DNA of 64,000 nt from an uncultured Oscillospiraceae bacterium (GTDB lineage Bacteria; Bacillota; Clostridia; Oscillospirales; Oscillospiraceae): the NCBI GenBank assembly GCA_934590325.1, contig CAKTOW010000001.1:198688-262687 (forward strand), written 5' to 3'. Under the pieces are notes generated by a model that was not told the origin of the DNA, made no database searches, and worked only from the letters and a program-made list of their open reading frames with translations. The translations under genes and the position numbers were made by a program. Below are positions 49,713 through 58,907 of the stretch, in pieces. Every line of letters begins with the position of its first letter. Positions within the stretch are counted from its first letter, which is position 1.

Positions 49713-49739
49713 CAGTTTACGGAAAAGGAGGTTCAACAC

Positions 49740-50432
49740 ATGAACAACAGCAGCATAGGGCAACAGCTCCGTTACCTCGAAGAAGTTCGCAGTTCTCTCC
49801 ATCGTGTGGGCTTTGAAACAAAGCCGCCGGAAGACTGCCAACTCCCCATCCAGTGGAACGATGCGCCGCTCTGCAGCATCACCGGCAAGGGCAGCGTGTT
49901 CTATCGGCGGGAGGACGCGGACACGCTCCAGGCAAAGGATGCCCTATATCGCGTCGAGGACATCGCCGCGAAGACGCTGGAGTATATGACCGCTATGGAA
50001 GCCGCCCCACAGCTCAAAGCCAGCGGACTGGATGGCGACTACCGTATCCTCGCTGACTTTGGCGGCACGGTGCTGGCAGGCACTCCGAGCAAACACGGCG
50101 TTCAATTCGTCACATGGGATTGGGATTACGACCGCACAGGCGTGTCCCACGGGCATTACTTCATGGAGAACTACGATGCTGCTAAGCAGGATTTCGCCAC
50201 ACGCTCTGGACTTATCCAAACGGAACGGCTTTTCAGCCCAGAGCAGCTGACTGAGATTTATCGCTGCTGTGCCGATTCTGTGGACGGGGAGTTTTTTGAA
50301 CTCACTGACAAGCAGGAGGAAGTAATCCACAGTGTCCAGCAACAGATTGAGGTGTGCGTGCCGGATTTGAACGAGCGAATCCGACAGCAGGAAGAAGCAT
50401 TGGAACGAGTCTCGCAGGAACAGGCAATGTAA
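49740..50432 (+). CDS. Accessory-element hypothetical protein (230 aa)
   Basis: From the ATG at 49740 with AAAAGGAGG 8 bases upstream (MNNSSIGQQLRYLEEVRSSL). Predicted cytoplasmic, with helical ends; the centre has FVTWDWDYDRTGVSHGHYF. The C-terminus (IRQQEEALERVSQEQAM) is coiled-coil-like. I recognise no family. It opens the accessory gene run and is followed by an internal terminator (50444-50484). Confidence 0.7.
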   Translation: MNNSSIGQQLRYLEEVRSSLHRVGFETKPPEDCQLPIQWNDAPLCSITGKGSVFYRREDADTLQAKDALYRVEDIAAKTLEYMTAMEAAPQLKASGLDGDYRILADFGGTVLAGTPSKHGVQFVTWDWDYDRTGVSHGHYFMENYDAAKQDFATRSGLIQTERLFSPEQLTEIYRCCADSVDGEFFELTDKQEEVIHSVQQQIEVCVPDLNERIRQQEEALERVSQEQAM

Positions 50433-50443
50433 TACTACATGGC

Positions 50444-50484
50444 AATGGCCGGAGTTTTAGCAATAAGACTCTGGCCATTTTTTA
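50444..50484 (+). terminator. Terminator after the first accessory gene
   Basis: AATGGCCGGAGT with ACTCTGGCCATT (one G-T) followed by TTTTT. It would limit transcription into the next gene. Confidence 0.75.
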
Positions 50485-50500
50485 TTATGGAGGAAATGAA

Positions 50501-50743
50501 ATGCCGCAGACCAACCGGAAAAGCTCATTGGGGCATTGGTATGCCCCAGTCCTTGCCCCGGACTTTCCCCGCGATTCGCCGGAGATTCATGGTTGCACAC
50601 TTTTTGAGCGTTGCAAAGGCTGTCCCTATCCAGGGCATGGCTTCATCTGTTGGCAGAGTGAAGATACCTGCCTGCGGACCAGAATGAACAAAATCAATGG
50701 ATTGGAGGAAAACACAAATGATGATTCAAGCGGTTCTCAGTAA
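50501..50743 (+). CDS. Small Cys-containing hypothetical protein (80 aa)
   Basis: ATG at 50501 with GGAGG 8 bases upstream. MPQTNRKSSLGHWYAPVLAP is followed by CTLFERCKGCPYPGHGFICW, spaced like a metal-binding site (C-x5-C-x2-C). The end overlaps the start of the ArdA gene by 26 bp. Unknown function. Confidence 0.6.
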   Translation: MPQTNRKSSLGHWYAPVLAPDFPRDSPEIHGCTLFERCKGCPYPGHGFICWQSEDTCLRTRMNKINGLEENTNDDSSGSQ

Positions 50744-51905
50744 TCCCAGCCACCCGGAATACGGCGTGGCGACCATCCCGTTCCCTATCCCCCGCGGCCA
50801 GTACGCACACTGCATGGAGCTGTTGGAGGCGTTGGAGATCGGCGATGCGGTCAAAGCCGACTGCAAGGTGGAAAAGATCGACAGCTTCTATACTGTCCTC
50901 AAGCGCACGGAGATGCTCCCGGTCAATGTGGAGGAGCTGAATTACCTCGCCAAACGGCTGGACAGCTTCGACACCGGCGAGGCCGCGCAGTTTCAGGCGA
51001 TGGCGCACAAGCTGGAGCTTTTCGAGCTGAAGGATCTCATCAATCTGACCTTCTGCTGCCAGCAGGCCACGGTCATCACTGACTTTTCCGACCTCGCCGC
51101 CATCGGCCGCGACCACTACATGAATCTGCACGGCGGCTGTGCAAGCGTGGATGAACTGAACGCGCTGGACGGCAAGAAAACCGCACGGCAGCTCATCGAA
51201 AGCGGCAGCGGCACGATCACGCCCTACGGTGTGGCCTATGACAACGGCATGCAGATGAAGCTGCTCTACGACGGTCAATTCTTTCCTTGCTACTATTACG
51301 AACCAAATCCCATTACCGTTGCGGTGACCGCTAAGTCCAATCCAGAGGACACCGATCACATCACATGGCTGTTTCTCCCCATGGTGCAGGAGGAGATCGA
51401 CCGTGCCCTCCTTCGCGGGGGCATCACAGATCCCGCCGATGTCCGCCTGCGGCTGGAGGACAGCCAGCTCCCCAATGAGGTGGATGTCCTGTTGGATATG
51501 GAGTACGAAACCCTCTCTGACCTCAACGAACTGGCAGCGGCAACGGATGGGTTATCAAAAGCGGATATGGAAAAGCTGGGCGCTGTGGTCATGCTGGCAG
51601 AGCCAAAGTCCGCGGCACAGATCAAAAATCTTGCGGAAAACCTCGACCTCTTTGACTTCGCCCCCGGCACACATACGCCGGAGGAGTACGGCAAGTACAT
51701 GATCCAGCAGTCCGGTCGCTTTGAGTATGACGAAAATCTCGATGCTTTTTACGACTATGAGAAGTACGGCACGGAGCGCATGAACGAGGAGGACGGGATG
51801 TTCACCGACCGGGGCTACATCGCTTACAAGGGCTATATTAGCATGGAGGAAGTGATGAACGGTGGTCAGAGCAGCCACATGGTGATGGGAGGGCTTTCGC
51901 GATGA
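50718..51905 (+). CDS. ArdA-like antirestriction protein
   Basis: 395 residues from the ATG at 50718, TGGAGGAAAA upstream. The N-terminal part (AVLSNPSHPEYGVATIPFPI), LDSFDTGEAAQFQAMAHKLELFELKDLINLTF, and the late acidic EKYGTERMNEEDGMFTDRGYIAY are typical of Firmicutes ArdA-family proteins. These mimic bent DNA to block type I restriction enzymes. It is longer than the classical 165-residue ArdA, with a repeated module. Its role would be element defence against host restriction. Confidence 0.75.
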   Translation: MMIQAVLSNPSHPEYGVATIPFPIPRGQYAHCMELLEALEIGDAVKADCKVEKIDSFYTVLKRTEMLPVNVEELNYLAKRLDSFDTGEAAQFQAMAHKLELFELKDLINLTFCCQQATVITDFSDLAAIGRDHYMNLHGGCASVDELNALDGKKTARQLIESGSGTITPYGVAYDNGMQMKLLYDGQFFPCYYYEPNPITVAVTAKSNPEDTDHITWLFLPMVQEEIDRALLRGGITDPADVRLRLEDSQLPNEVDVLLDMEYETLSDLNELAAATDGLSKADMEKLGAVVMLAEPKSAAQIKNLAENLDLFDFAPGTHTPEEYGKYMIQQSGRFEYDENLDAFYDYEKYGTERMNEEDGMFTDRGYIAYKGYISMEEVMNGGQSSHMVMGGLSR

Positions 51906-52819
51906 TCATTCGGGCGGAACTGAAGTGTAAGCAGACCGGGTGCGAAGCAGACCCCTGTGCCGTGGATAAGGTCATAGAGCTGCCAAGCCAGCGCTTCCAG
52001 CAGTTCAGCCGCGCACTGCTGGCTGACTATGATTTCATCGCAGAGAACAAAAATGCCATCCGGCGTGATGATGACGCCAGACACTGTCTGCTCATCCTCG
52101 ACGCGGAGGGGACGGACGGGTTCCTCGTTGACCCACAGGGGCACAACTATGCCCGGTACAGTGCCTTCATTCCCAACGCCCGCAGTCTGCTGACGCCGGA
52201 TGTGACAATCGACCGCAGTTACCTCTCACCGGCAGAGCCTTGGCGGGACGAGAGCCGGGATGAAATGCTCCGCATGACGCTGCACGTCAATGGAAAGCCG
52301 GACTACACCCTCGTCCTCCCCACTGATGAGGAATACCTGGACGCTGTGAAAAATTATCTTGATATTGATGTTTTCGCGGATGCCATGCTTTGTGATATTC
52401 GTTTCAAGGTGCCGTATATCGGTGAACTGATCTGCGACACGGATTGTCCGGCTGTGGAGGATTACAACGAGTTCGCAGAAAAGCTGGAGGCCATCTGGCA
52501 GAAGGACGGGATGCTTCTGACCTACGCGGCCGTGCTGGATGCTGAACGGCCTGATACGCTGCACCGGGCGCGTGAGCTTTTGGAGGAGTTGGACAACTAC
52601 CAGCGCATCGTAGACACTTATGGTTACGGCCAGCAGCGGCTGCAGGAAACGCTGGGGCTGGATGATGAAGCCATCTATGAGCTGGACGGCTACATGGATT
52701 TTGAGAAATACGGTCAGGACTGCATGGAAAACGACTGCGTGACAAAAACAGAGTTCGGACTGCTGCGCCGCTTGGACCCGCCGTTCCCGGTGCAGCAGCA
52801 GGGACAGAGGATGATGTAA
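51902..52819 (+). CDS. ArdA-associated hypothetical protein (DUF6329-like)
   Basis: 305 residues, ATG overlapping the previous stop (ATGA). The N-terminal part LLILDAEGTDGFLVDPQGHNYARYSAFIPN resembles proteins annotated DUF6329. The C-terminal part carries an ArdA-like half (LDGYMDFEKYGQDCMENDCV). Very acidic. Probably acts with the ArdA-like protein; the exact function is unknown. Confidence 0.6.
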   Translation: MIIRAELKCKQTGCEADPCAVDKVIELPSQRFQQFSRALLADYDFIAENKNAIRRDDDARHCLLILDAEGTDGFLVDPQGHNYARYSAFIPNARSLLTPDVTIDRSYLSPAEPWRDESRDEMLRMTLHVNGKPDYTLVLPTDEEYLDAVKNYLDIDVFADAMLCDIRFKVPYIGELICDTDCPAVEDYNEFAEKLEAIWQKDGMLLTYAAVLDAERPDTLHRARELLEELDNYQRIVDTYGYGQQRLQETLGLDDEAIYELDGYMDFEKYGQDCMENDCVTKTEFGLLRRLDPPFPVQQQGQRMM

Positions 52820-52823
52820 GCAA

Positions 52824-52855
52824 AAGCGGCTCGATCCATTTGGAACGAGCCGCTT
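52824..52855. terminator. Terminator-like hairpin after the ArdA genes
   Basis: AAGCGGCTCG mirrored by CGAGCCGCTT with a further TCC/GGA pair inside; short T content. Separates convergent transcripts. Confidence 0.6.
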
Positions 52856-52897
52856 AATAAGCAGATAAACTGGAAGTTGCCGTTGTGAAGGTTATGC

Positions 52898-53362
52898 TCA
52901 TTTTGCGTTATTACTCTTCCGAACTCCGTCATTCATTCTTTTCACTTTGCGTTTCCATACAAAATATTGAACGAGCCAAGTGATGACGAAAATTGCAACG
53001 AATATTCCTACATATGAAAGAATACCAATGGCATTATGCTTCATCCAATTCGTAATATAGGCAATCGGCAACATCGTAACACAGGCAATGGAAAAGTAAA
53101 TTCCGCTTTGCTTTGCAAGGCTCCACGAATCAATTTCCCAAATAACGGAAGCCATTGCAAAGCCTGTACCCATAATTCCGCAGAGAATTGTTTGAAGAAT
53201 AACTGCGTTTAATTCATTTTTCATTGTATCAATCAGCTCAGGGGTGACAGGATAGAACGAACCATCTCCTATGCACATTGATATAATCACAGTTATTACA
53301 AAACCGATAGCAATGCCGAGAAGGAATCCGAGAAGCCCACGCTGAATCATCTTTTTTTTCAT
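52898..53362 (-). CDS. DUF3021 family membrane protein
   Basis: 154 residues, four transmembrane helices (about 9-31, 55-75, 80-103, 113-137) and a basic tail (KRKVKRMNDGVRKS). ATG at 53362 with GAGGTGG 6 bases upstream. DUF3021 proteins are typically encoded with a LytTR regulator, as here (10-bp gap), forming a membrane-coupled regulatory pair. AT-rich codon use unlike the neighbours suggests separate acquisition. Confidence 0.85.
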   Translation of the reverse strand: MKKKMIQRGLLGFLLGIAIGFVITVIISMCIGDGSFYPVTPELIDTMKNELNAVILQTILCGIMGTGFAMASVIWEIDSWSLAKQSGIYFSIACVTMLPIAYITNWMKHNAIGILSYVGIFVAIFVITWLVQYFVWKRKVKRMNDGVRKSNNAK

Positions 53363-53372
53363 TTTTACCACC

Positions 53373-53813
53373 TCATATTCCTAATAATTGTTTGATCTTG
53401 GCGACAAAACGCCTTGAAACATAAGTAACCGTCCCATTTGAAAGCGTAACACAAATTGTTCCTGCAAAGCTTAAATCAAAACCCTTGACTTTTCTCAGAT
53501 TGATAATATCCGAGTTTGATATTCGGACAAAAAAGTTGCTGTCCAGCCGCTGCTCCATTTCGTAAAGCCGCAGACGGAGCGTGTACTCACCGTGATTTGT
53601 TTCGGCAAACACTTTGCCTGATGCAGCAAAAATGCGGTAAATATCAAACGGCTCCAACACTTCGACAATATCATCTTTGAATCCGGCAATCATTTTCGGC
53701 TGCTCGTCTGAAAGCCTTTTCATGATTTCATTGATTTCGTCGGTCATTTTGTTTGTCACAACGATGATTTTGGGTTCCTTGCAGTTCTCATCTAACTTGA
53801 TTTCAATTTGCAT
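53373..53813 (-). CDS. LytTR DNA-binding regulator
   Basis: 146 residues. No receiver domain; the N-terminal half is a short strand-rich region and the C-terminal half (about 50-146) is the LytTR domain (YRIFAASGKVFAETNHGEY, FVRISNSDIINLRKVKGF, YVSRRFVAKIKQLLG). It normally regulates its own promoter and the DUF3021 partner. An inverted repeat at 53853-53882 lies upstream over the -35 region. GGAGGTGAG precedes the ATG. Confidence 0.9.
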   Translation of the reverse strand: MQIEIKLDENCKEPKIIVVTNKMTDEINEIMKRLSDEQPKMIAGFKDDIVEVLEPFDIYRIFAASGKVFAETNHGEYTLRLRLYEMEQRLDSNFFVRISNSDIINLRKVKGFDLSFAGTICVTLSNGTVTYVSRRFVAKIKQLLGI

Positions 53814-53841
53814 TTGCTCACCTCCTCTTTGTTACGGTTAC

Positions 53842-53882
53842 AGTATAAGAAAATCGAGAATTGATTTCCACCGATTCTCGAT
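53842..53882 (-). promoter_or_regulatory. LytTR operon promoter and inverted repeat
   Basis: Minus strand TGGAAA (53870-53865), 17-bp spacer, TATACT (53847-53842). The repeat ATCGAGAAT (53853-53861) / ATTCTCGAT (53874-53882) brackets the -35, a plausible LytTR site. Confidence 0.5.
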
Positions 53883-54018
53883 AGGTGGTCGTTTTCAGAC
53901 CATAGACGGTAGATTATATAAATAATCTTCCTCATCAAATTCCGATTTGTCAGCCACATCATAGCATATCCCCCAGTAATGTGTAAAGCCAAATTCCACA
54001 CCGAAAGGAGTCTTAACC

Positions 54019-54495
54019 TTGAAAGATGCAACACAACTTCATATCCGACCTGCCCGCCCGGAGGAGGCGGGCTTATTTTATACCCCACACCCCGAAGAAG
54101 ATAAGCGGCTGGGTACCATCGGCCATGTCCGCATGGACTTCGGGCGCAGCGGAAACGAGTTCTGGCACACATGGTGGCCAAGAGGCCCGGAGGAGCTGAA
54201 CAGCCCTGTGTTCAAGCTGGAGCTGCAGGAGGTCGTGGACACGCTGCGGGAGAGTGTACTGAAAAACCGCTTCGCTATGGAGCGTTTTTGCTATGAACAC
54301 GGCGGCAAAATCAGCGGCGGCTGGACACAAAACTACGGCTACATCGTGGAAACCGAGCATTACCGCTACTGCCTGCGCTGCAATCCGTCCCCCGGAGATT
54401 ATAACTGCTACTGTACGGCCTATGATCTGGATGTCCAGCGGCAGAACATGGCACAGGAGGAAGCACCTCACATGGAGATGGGAGGCATGGTATGA
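54019..54495 (+). CDS. Accessory-element hypothetical protein (158 aa)
   Basis: TTG start at 54019 with AAAGGAG 8 bases upstream (KDATQLHIRPARPEEAGLFY). The middle HVRMDFGRSGNEFWHTWWPRG and the Cys/Tyr-rich tail are characteristic of small proteins carried on conjugative elements of Clostridia; I cannot name the family. Predicted soluble. Located between the LytTR pair and the pilus operon. Confidence 0.6.
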   Translation: MKDATQLHIRPARPEEAGLFYTPHPEEDKRLGTIGHVRMDFGRSGNEFWHTWWPRGPEELNSPVFKLELQEVVDTLRESVLKNRFAMERFCYEHGGKISGGWTQNYGYIVETEHYRYCLRCNPSPGDYNCYCTAYDLDVQRQNMAQEEAPHMEMGGMV

Positions 54496-54621
54496 GCATG
54501 GGAACGGCTTATGCCAGAGGGCCTCCTGCCCTGTCAGACCATTACAAATCTTTCCGTTGACTTACGGATGGTTGTGTGGTAGTTGTTTGTGCTACCCAAA
54601 ACACAGAAAGGAGAAACACAC

Positions 54622-55383
54622 ATGAAAAAGAGGATCATGACCCTGATGATGGGGACGCTCCTGCTGCTCACAGCCTGTGGGCAGACGGGAGGCAGTTCTG
54701 CATCGACGACGCTGCCGGTGGCGGCGGTTCGGAGCGCGGCACAGGCCATCGCGCCAACGGAGGACAAGGTGCAGGAAGATGTCGACAGCCTTCTCGGTGA
54801 AGAGAATACTGAGGAGGCCGAGCCCGCAGGCGGCGAGGATACTCCGAAACTTGCCAATAGCGCCGAGACACCCTCCGGTAAGATGGAGGTAACACCACCG
54901 CCCACTGCACCGGAAGAACCGGTGATGCCCGCGCCTGCACCGGAGGATACACCTGCTCCCACACCCACGCCGGTGCCTACCCCGGCAGAGGAGAAACAGG
55001 AGGAAGAACCTGCGCCTACGCCTACGCCCGAACCTGCCCCTGCGCCTAAGCCTGCCGCCAGCGGGAACATCTACTCCATCGCGGAGGCTGTCCGGGCGGG
55101 CAACGAGTACGCAAGAGCGCAGTACGGCGTGACCATCGACACCTGTATGACCACCGCCGACTCCAGCTTCTTTCCCGGTACAGCGGACAGCGTGGCATGG
55201 CTGGCGGAGAACGGCGGACAGGCGGCACTGACCGCCGCCGTAAAGGGCAACGTGGACGCCACCTTCGCCTGCCTCGCCGCCATGGACGGCGCAGAGACGG
55301 TCAGCGCGTATGCGCGGTTCAACTGCACCGTCCGCTACGACGCGGCATCGGACGAATACATCGTGGTGGTGCTGTACGGATAA
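54622..55383 (+). CDS. Lipoprotein with Pro-rich wall-spanning linker
   Basis: 253 residues. Signal MKKRIMTLMMGTLLLLTACG, lipobox LTAC (Cys19). An acidic segment, then a Pro/Thr/Glu-rich linker (about 95-150, repeated PTPTP-type units), then a small globular C-terminal domain (NIYSIAEAVRAGNEYAR ... YIVVVLYG) resembling CAP-like or surface recognition modules only weakly. It precedes the sortase-pilus operon, separated by a terminator, and may be exposed on the same surface. Confidence 0.7.
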   Translation: MKKRIMTLMMGTLLLLTACGQTGGSSASTTLPVAAVRSAAQAIAPTEDKVQEDVDSLLGEENTEEAEPAGGEDTPKLANSAETPSGKMEVTPPPTAPEEPVMPAPAPEDTPAPTPTPVPTPAEEKQEEEPAPTPTPEPAPAPKPAASGNIYSIAEAVRAGNEYARAQYGVTIDTCMTTADSSFFPGTADSVAWLAENGGQAALTAAVKGNVDATFACLAAMDGAETVSAYARFNCTVRYDAASDEYIVVVLYG

Positions 55384-55403
55384 ACCAACTGAATACCCGA
55401 CCG

Positions 55404-55434
55404 AAAGACCGACAGCGTGAGCTGCCGGTCTTTT
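55404..55434 (+). terminator. Terminator between lipoprotein and pilus operon
   Basis: AAAGACCG-A-CAGC with GCTG-C-CGGTCTTT (single mismatch), GTGA loop, TTTT tail. Confidence 0.7.
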
Positions 55435-55455
55435 GCGTTGGGAGAAAGGACGAGC

Positions 55456-57075
55456 ATGAAGAAAACAATTCCTAAGCTGTTGACGCTGGTATGCCTTTTA
55501 GTAGCAATCATGGGTCTGTCCATCGTGACCGCTCACGCTGCCACGGTAACGGGGACGATCAGCGGCGGTAACGAGTACCGTTACCATGAGGACAAAACGC
55601 CCGTGCCGCAATGGGGCGCGTTTACCAGCACAAAGCTGAAATACTTTACCAGAGATGATACGGGCGTAACGGTGCCTGCCTATTGCATGGAGCCATCCGT
55701 TCGCTCTGCCAGCGGCGATCTGAGCTACTCCTCCACCAGTTGGAGCAGCCTGAGCTGGAATCAGCGGTACGCTGTGACGCTGGCGCTCTCCTACGGCTAC
55801 GGCGGTAACTATGATTTTTATGGTATCCATCCCGACTGCGCGCAGCTGGCGACACAGGCGGTGATTTGGGAGTTCGTGTGCGGCTACCGCGGTACGACCT
55901 ATCCGTACACCCTGTATGATACCACCTGCGCCAACCTGTTCCACTACGCCGGCGACGGCGTGCAGGAGGCGTATGACATCCTTATTGACCGCATCATGGG
56001 TCATGGCGTGATCCCCAGCTTTGCGGTGAAGTACCGCAATCAGCTTTCGGATGCCAATGCCATTACGCTGACATGGGACGGCAGTCAGTATGTGGGTACA
56101 GCCACCGATACCAATGGTGTGCTGTCGCAGTACTACTTCCGGACCAATATCAGCGGCGTAACCGTCAGCCAGCGGCGTAATGTACTGACCGTGACGGCCA
56201 CAAAGGACGCTGCAGCGAAGCTGAACGGCTATATCAGCAGCGACTACGGCTACGCACTGGATGTGGAGGGTACGGAGGCTGTGCTGCTGGAGCCCAGCAA
56301 TGGCAGCAATTATCAGGCTTGCGCCGCGCTGACCTCACTGCCCGACCCCGTGTGGGCGTACATTCATTTTAAGGTCAAAATTGTGGAGGAGAAAGGCAGC
56401 CTGACCATCAATAAGGTGGACGCGGAAACCGGCAAGGTATTGGCAGGCGTGACCTATCGGCTATTTGATATCAATGGTAAAAAGGTGGCTGACATGACTA
56501 CCGGTGCGGACGGTAAGGCGGTATTCAAAGATTTACCACAGGGCAAGTACAGCTATCAGGAGATCAGCGCGCCCAGCGGTTATGTGGTGGACAATACCAA
56601 GTTTCAGATCACCATTACGGCCTCAGCACTGAACATTACGCACAAGCGGACAAATGCGTTGGCAAAAGGCAGCATCACCGTCCGCAAGGTGGAGGTAACG
56701 GGCAGTCCGCTTGCTGGTGCGGAGCTGCTGCTGGAGACTTCCGCAGATGGCAAGACTTGGTCGGAGGAGGGCAGAGTGACCACTGACAAAACCGGCATTG
56801 CCAAGTGGAGCGACCTCAAAACCGGTGCACAGTACCGTGTGACGGAGACCAAGACCCCAGCAGGCTACACGCTGCTGACCGAACCGCTGTTCGCGGGAAC
56901 GCTGGACAGCAGCAACCGAGATGTTACCATCACTGCCTGTAACAATGCAGGCTTCGTGCTGCCTTTCACAGGCGGTACGGGATTTACAACCTATTTCCTG
57001 TTTGCAGCACTCATGCTTTGCGTGGGTGTTTATTTTTGCAAAAAATCTGATTTTATGAAGGAGACAACCAAATGA
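55456..57075 (+). CDS. LPxTG surface adhesin with thioester domain (pilus tip-like)
   Basis: 539 residues. Signal peptide (to about 27). The thioester domain starts near PAYCMEPSVR (Cys) and ends at CAQLATQAVIWEF (Gln), the pair that forms an internal Cys-Gln thioester able to bond covalently to host surfaces. Two prealbumin-like SpaA/Cna-B domains follow (GSLTINKVDAETGKVLAGVTY; GSITVRKVEVTGSPLAGAELL). Sorting signal LPFTGG, hydrophobic stretch and basic tail. Likely the tip or minor pilin of this pilus. Confidence 0.88.
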   Translation: MKKTIPKLLTLVCLLVAIMGLSIVTAHAATVTGTISGGNEYRYHEDKTPVPQWGAFTSTKLKYFTRDDTGVTVPAYCMEPSVRSASGDLSYSSTSWSSLSWNQRYAVTLALSYGYGGNYDFYGIHPDCAQLATQAVIWEFVCGYRGTTYPYTLYDTTCANLFHYAGDGVQEAYDILIDRIMGHGVIPSFAVKYRNQLSDANAITLTWDGSQYVGTATDTNGVLSQYYFRTNISGVTVSQRRNVLTVTATKDAAAKLNGYISSDYGYALDVEGTEAVLLEPSNGSNYQACAALTSLPDPVWAYIHFKVKIVEEKGSLTINKVDAETGKVLAGVTYRLFDINGKKVADMTTGADGKAVFKDLPQGKYSYQEISAPSGYVVDNTKFQITITASALNITHKRTNALAKGSITVRKVEVTGSPLAGAELLLETSADGKTWSEEGRVTTDKTGIAKWSDLKTGAQYRVTETKTPAGYTLLTEPLFAGTLDSSNRDVTITACNNAGFVLPFTGGTGFTTYFLFAALMLCVGVYFCKKSDFMKETTK

Positions 57076-58907
57076 AAAAGATCCATCGCGTGTTCGCGCT
57101 GCTCATGGCCGCTATCATGGCTCTGAGCCTCATCACCACAGCGTTCGCAGAACCTACCATCGACCCCGCAAAGAACGCCTCCCTTTCCATCTACAAGTAC
57201 GACATCACCACTGCCAGCGCGGAGGGCGCGTGGGATGCCGAGTCCTACGTCAGCACTGGGCTGCATGACGATGCCGTCGTGGACAAGCTGGCAAAGTATG
57301 CCATTCAGGGCGTGGAGTTCACCTACCTCCGTGTTGCCGATGTCACCACGAGCAACGACCTGCTGGATGGTCAGCGTCAGGTGGGCGTGCTATATGGCTT
57401 CGACAACAGTGATCGCAGCTCCGCCGTGCTGTCTGCCATCGGCCTGACCACCGCAGACGCCCACAAGACCGACAATGGCATCAACTTCTTTACCAGTGAT
57501 ATGCTCAACAACAAGCTGTCCGCTGCGCTGACTGCCAATGCCACGAACGTGAAGAACGATCTGGAAACCGCCGTCAAGAACGGCGGCGTGGCTATGACCG
57601 AGACGGATGCCACCGGCCACACTTCTACTTCCAATATGGAGCAGGGCTTGTATCTCGTTGTGGAGACTCGCGTCCCTAAAAATGTCACCTCCACCTGCAA
57701 TCCTTTCCTCGTGTCCCTGCCCATGACCACCATTGATGGCGCGGCGTGGAATTACGATGTGACTGTTTACCCCAAGAATCAGACCGGCAATCCTACGCTG
57801 GATAAGACCGTGCGTGAAGCAAAGAACTCCACCGGCAAGAACAACGGCAGCCTGACTGACATCACCGATGGGTACGCTCACACTGCCACCGCCTCCGTGG
57901 GCGACACGGTGGATTATCAGATCATCAGCACACTGCCCACCATCACCTCCAAGGCGTCGGCTTTGAGCGAGTACACCTATGTGGATACGCTGAGCAAGGG
58001 CATCCGCTACAACAAGAACGACGTGGTCATCGAGTTCTTCAAGGACGCTGGCTGCACCGACAAGATCGCCACCTGGGCGGTGAACTCCGGCAAATTTACC
58101 GTGAGTTACGATGATACCGCCAACACCATGACCATCCGCATGACCGATACCGGTCTGGCGGAGATCAACGAGGCGGCCACCGTGTATACCGACAGCGTCA
58201 AGCGCGGGTATTCCGACTGCACCATGCGCCTCACCTACGCCGCCGCCCTGACCGCCGATGCCAAGATGGGCGATACCGATAACCCCAACGAGGTCGTACT
58301 GACGTGGAAGCGTACCAACACGACCTACTTTGACACCCTCAAGGACTGCTGCCATGTGTATACCTACGGCATTGACGTCCTCAAGCAGTTTTCTGACAAC
58401 GGCGGCAACGTGCGGAACGTGAAGTTTAGACTGCACAACGACACCGATGATGTATTCGTGATTGCCGACTTGAAGGATGGCGTGTATTACGCCAAGGGCT
58501 TTGCCACCAAGAAAACCGACGCCACCACTTTCGTTCCCAATAGCAGCGGTCACGTCGTGGTCAAAGGGCTGGAGGACGACACCTATTCCTTGACCGAAAC
58601 TGCCACCGACAAGGGCTATGTGCTGCTGAAGGATGCGGTCAAAATCGCTATCAAGACCGCTGAGAACGGTCAGTGCGAGAAGTGCGGCACCAAGCTGCTG
58701 ACCGCCTCCGCCACCATCAACGACAAGGATGTCACCATGAGCGAGGGCGACGCCATCGTGCCGCTGACCGTGGTCAATAACCCCGGCTTCGACCTGCCTA
58801 AGACCGGCGGCTACGGCACGTGGATGTTTACTATCGGCGGTGTGGCTCTGCTGGGCGCGGCGGCGTTTATCGTGATCCGCAGCCGTAAGCACAGGAACGA
58901 GCAGTGA
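57072..58907 (+). CDS. Major fimbrial pilin, SpaH/EbpB family (isopeptide-forming)
   Basis: 611 residues, ATG overlapping the adhesin stop. Signal peptide (to about 27). Pilin motif VYPKN in YDVTVYPKNQTGNP, whose Lys links to the next subunit's sorting signal. An E-box-type Glu in DTYSLTETATDKGYVL and a D1-like isopeptide region complete the pattern. Sorting signal LPKTGG with hydrophobic segment and RSRKHRNEQ tail. Polymerised by the class C sortases encoded directly downstream. Confidence 0.93.
   Translation: MKKIHRVFALLMAAIMALSLITTAFAEPTIDPAKNASLSIYKYDITTASAEGAWDAESYVSTGLHDDAVVDKLAKYAIQGVEFTYLRVADVTTSNDLLDGQRQVGVLYGFDNSDRSSAVLSAIGLTTADAHKTDNGINFFTSDMLNNKLSAALTANATNVKNDLETAVKNGGVAMTETDATGHTSTSNMEQGLYLVVETRVPKNVTSTCNPFLVSLPMTTIDGAAWNYDVTVYPKNQTGNPTLDKTVREAKNSTGKNNGSLTDITDGYAHTATASVGDTVDYQIISTLPTITSKASALSEYTYVDTLSKGIRYNKNDVVIEFFKDAGCTDKIATWAVNSGKFTVSYDDTANTMTIRMTDTGLAEINEAATVYTDSVKRGYSDCTMRLTYAAALTADAKMGDTDNPNEVVLTWKRTNTTYFDTLKDCCHVYTYGIDVLKQFSDNGGNVRNVKFRLHNDTDDVFVIADLKDGVYYAKGFATKKTDATTFVPNSSGHVVVKGLEDDTYSLTETATDKGYVLLKDAVKIAIKTAENGQCEKCGTKLLTASATINDKDVTMSEGDAIVPLTVVNNPGFDLPKTGGYGTWMFTIGGVALLGAAAFIVIRSRKHRNEQ

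Larger units (their letters stand above)
49441..49739. other. Boundary region between tRNA-fMet and accessory genes
   Basis: Contains the tRNA terminator (49470-49506) and a 15-bp inverted repeat (49676-49710). The 110 bp around 49560-49670 are AT-rich with no ORF or tRNA-end duplication that I can see. The change in gene content here suggests an element boundary, but no att repeat was found in the window. Confidence 0.4.

Noticed and set aside
54496..54621. Promoter of the pilus-region lipoprotein
   Set aside because: TTGACT at 54557-54562 has only a poor -10 (TAGTTG) at 17 bp; not supported well enough to list as a feature.
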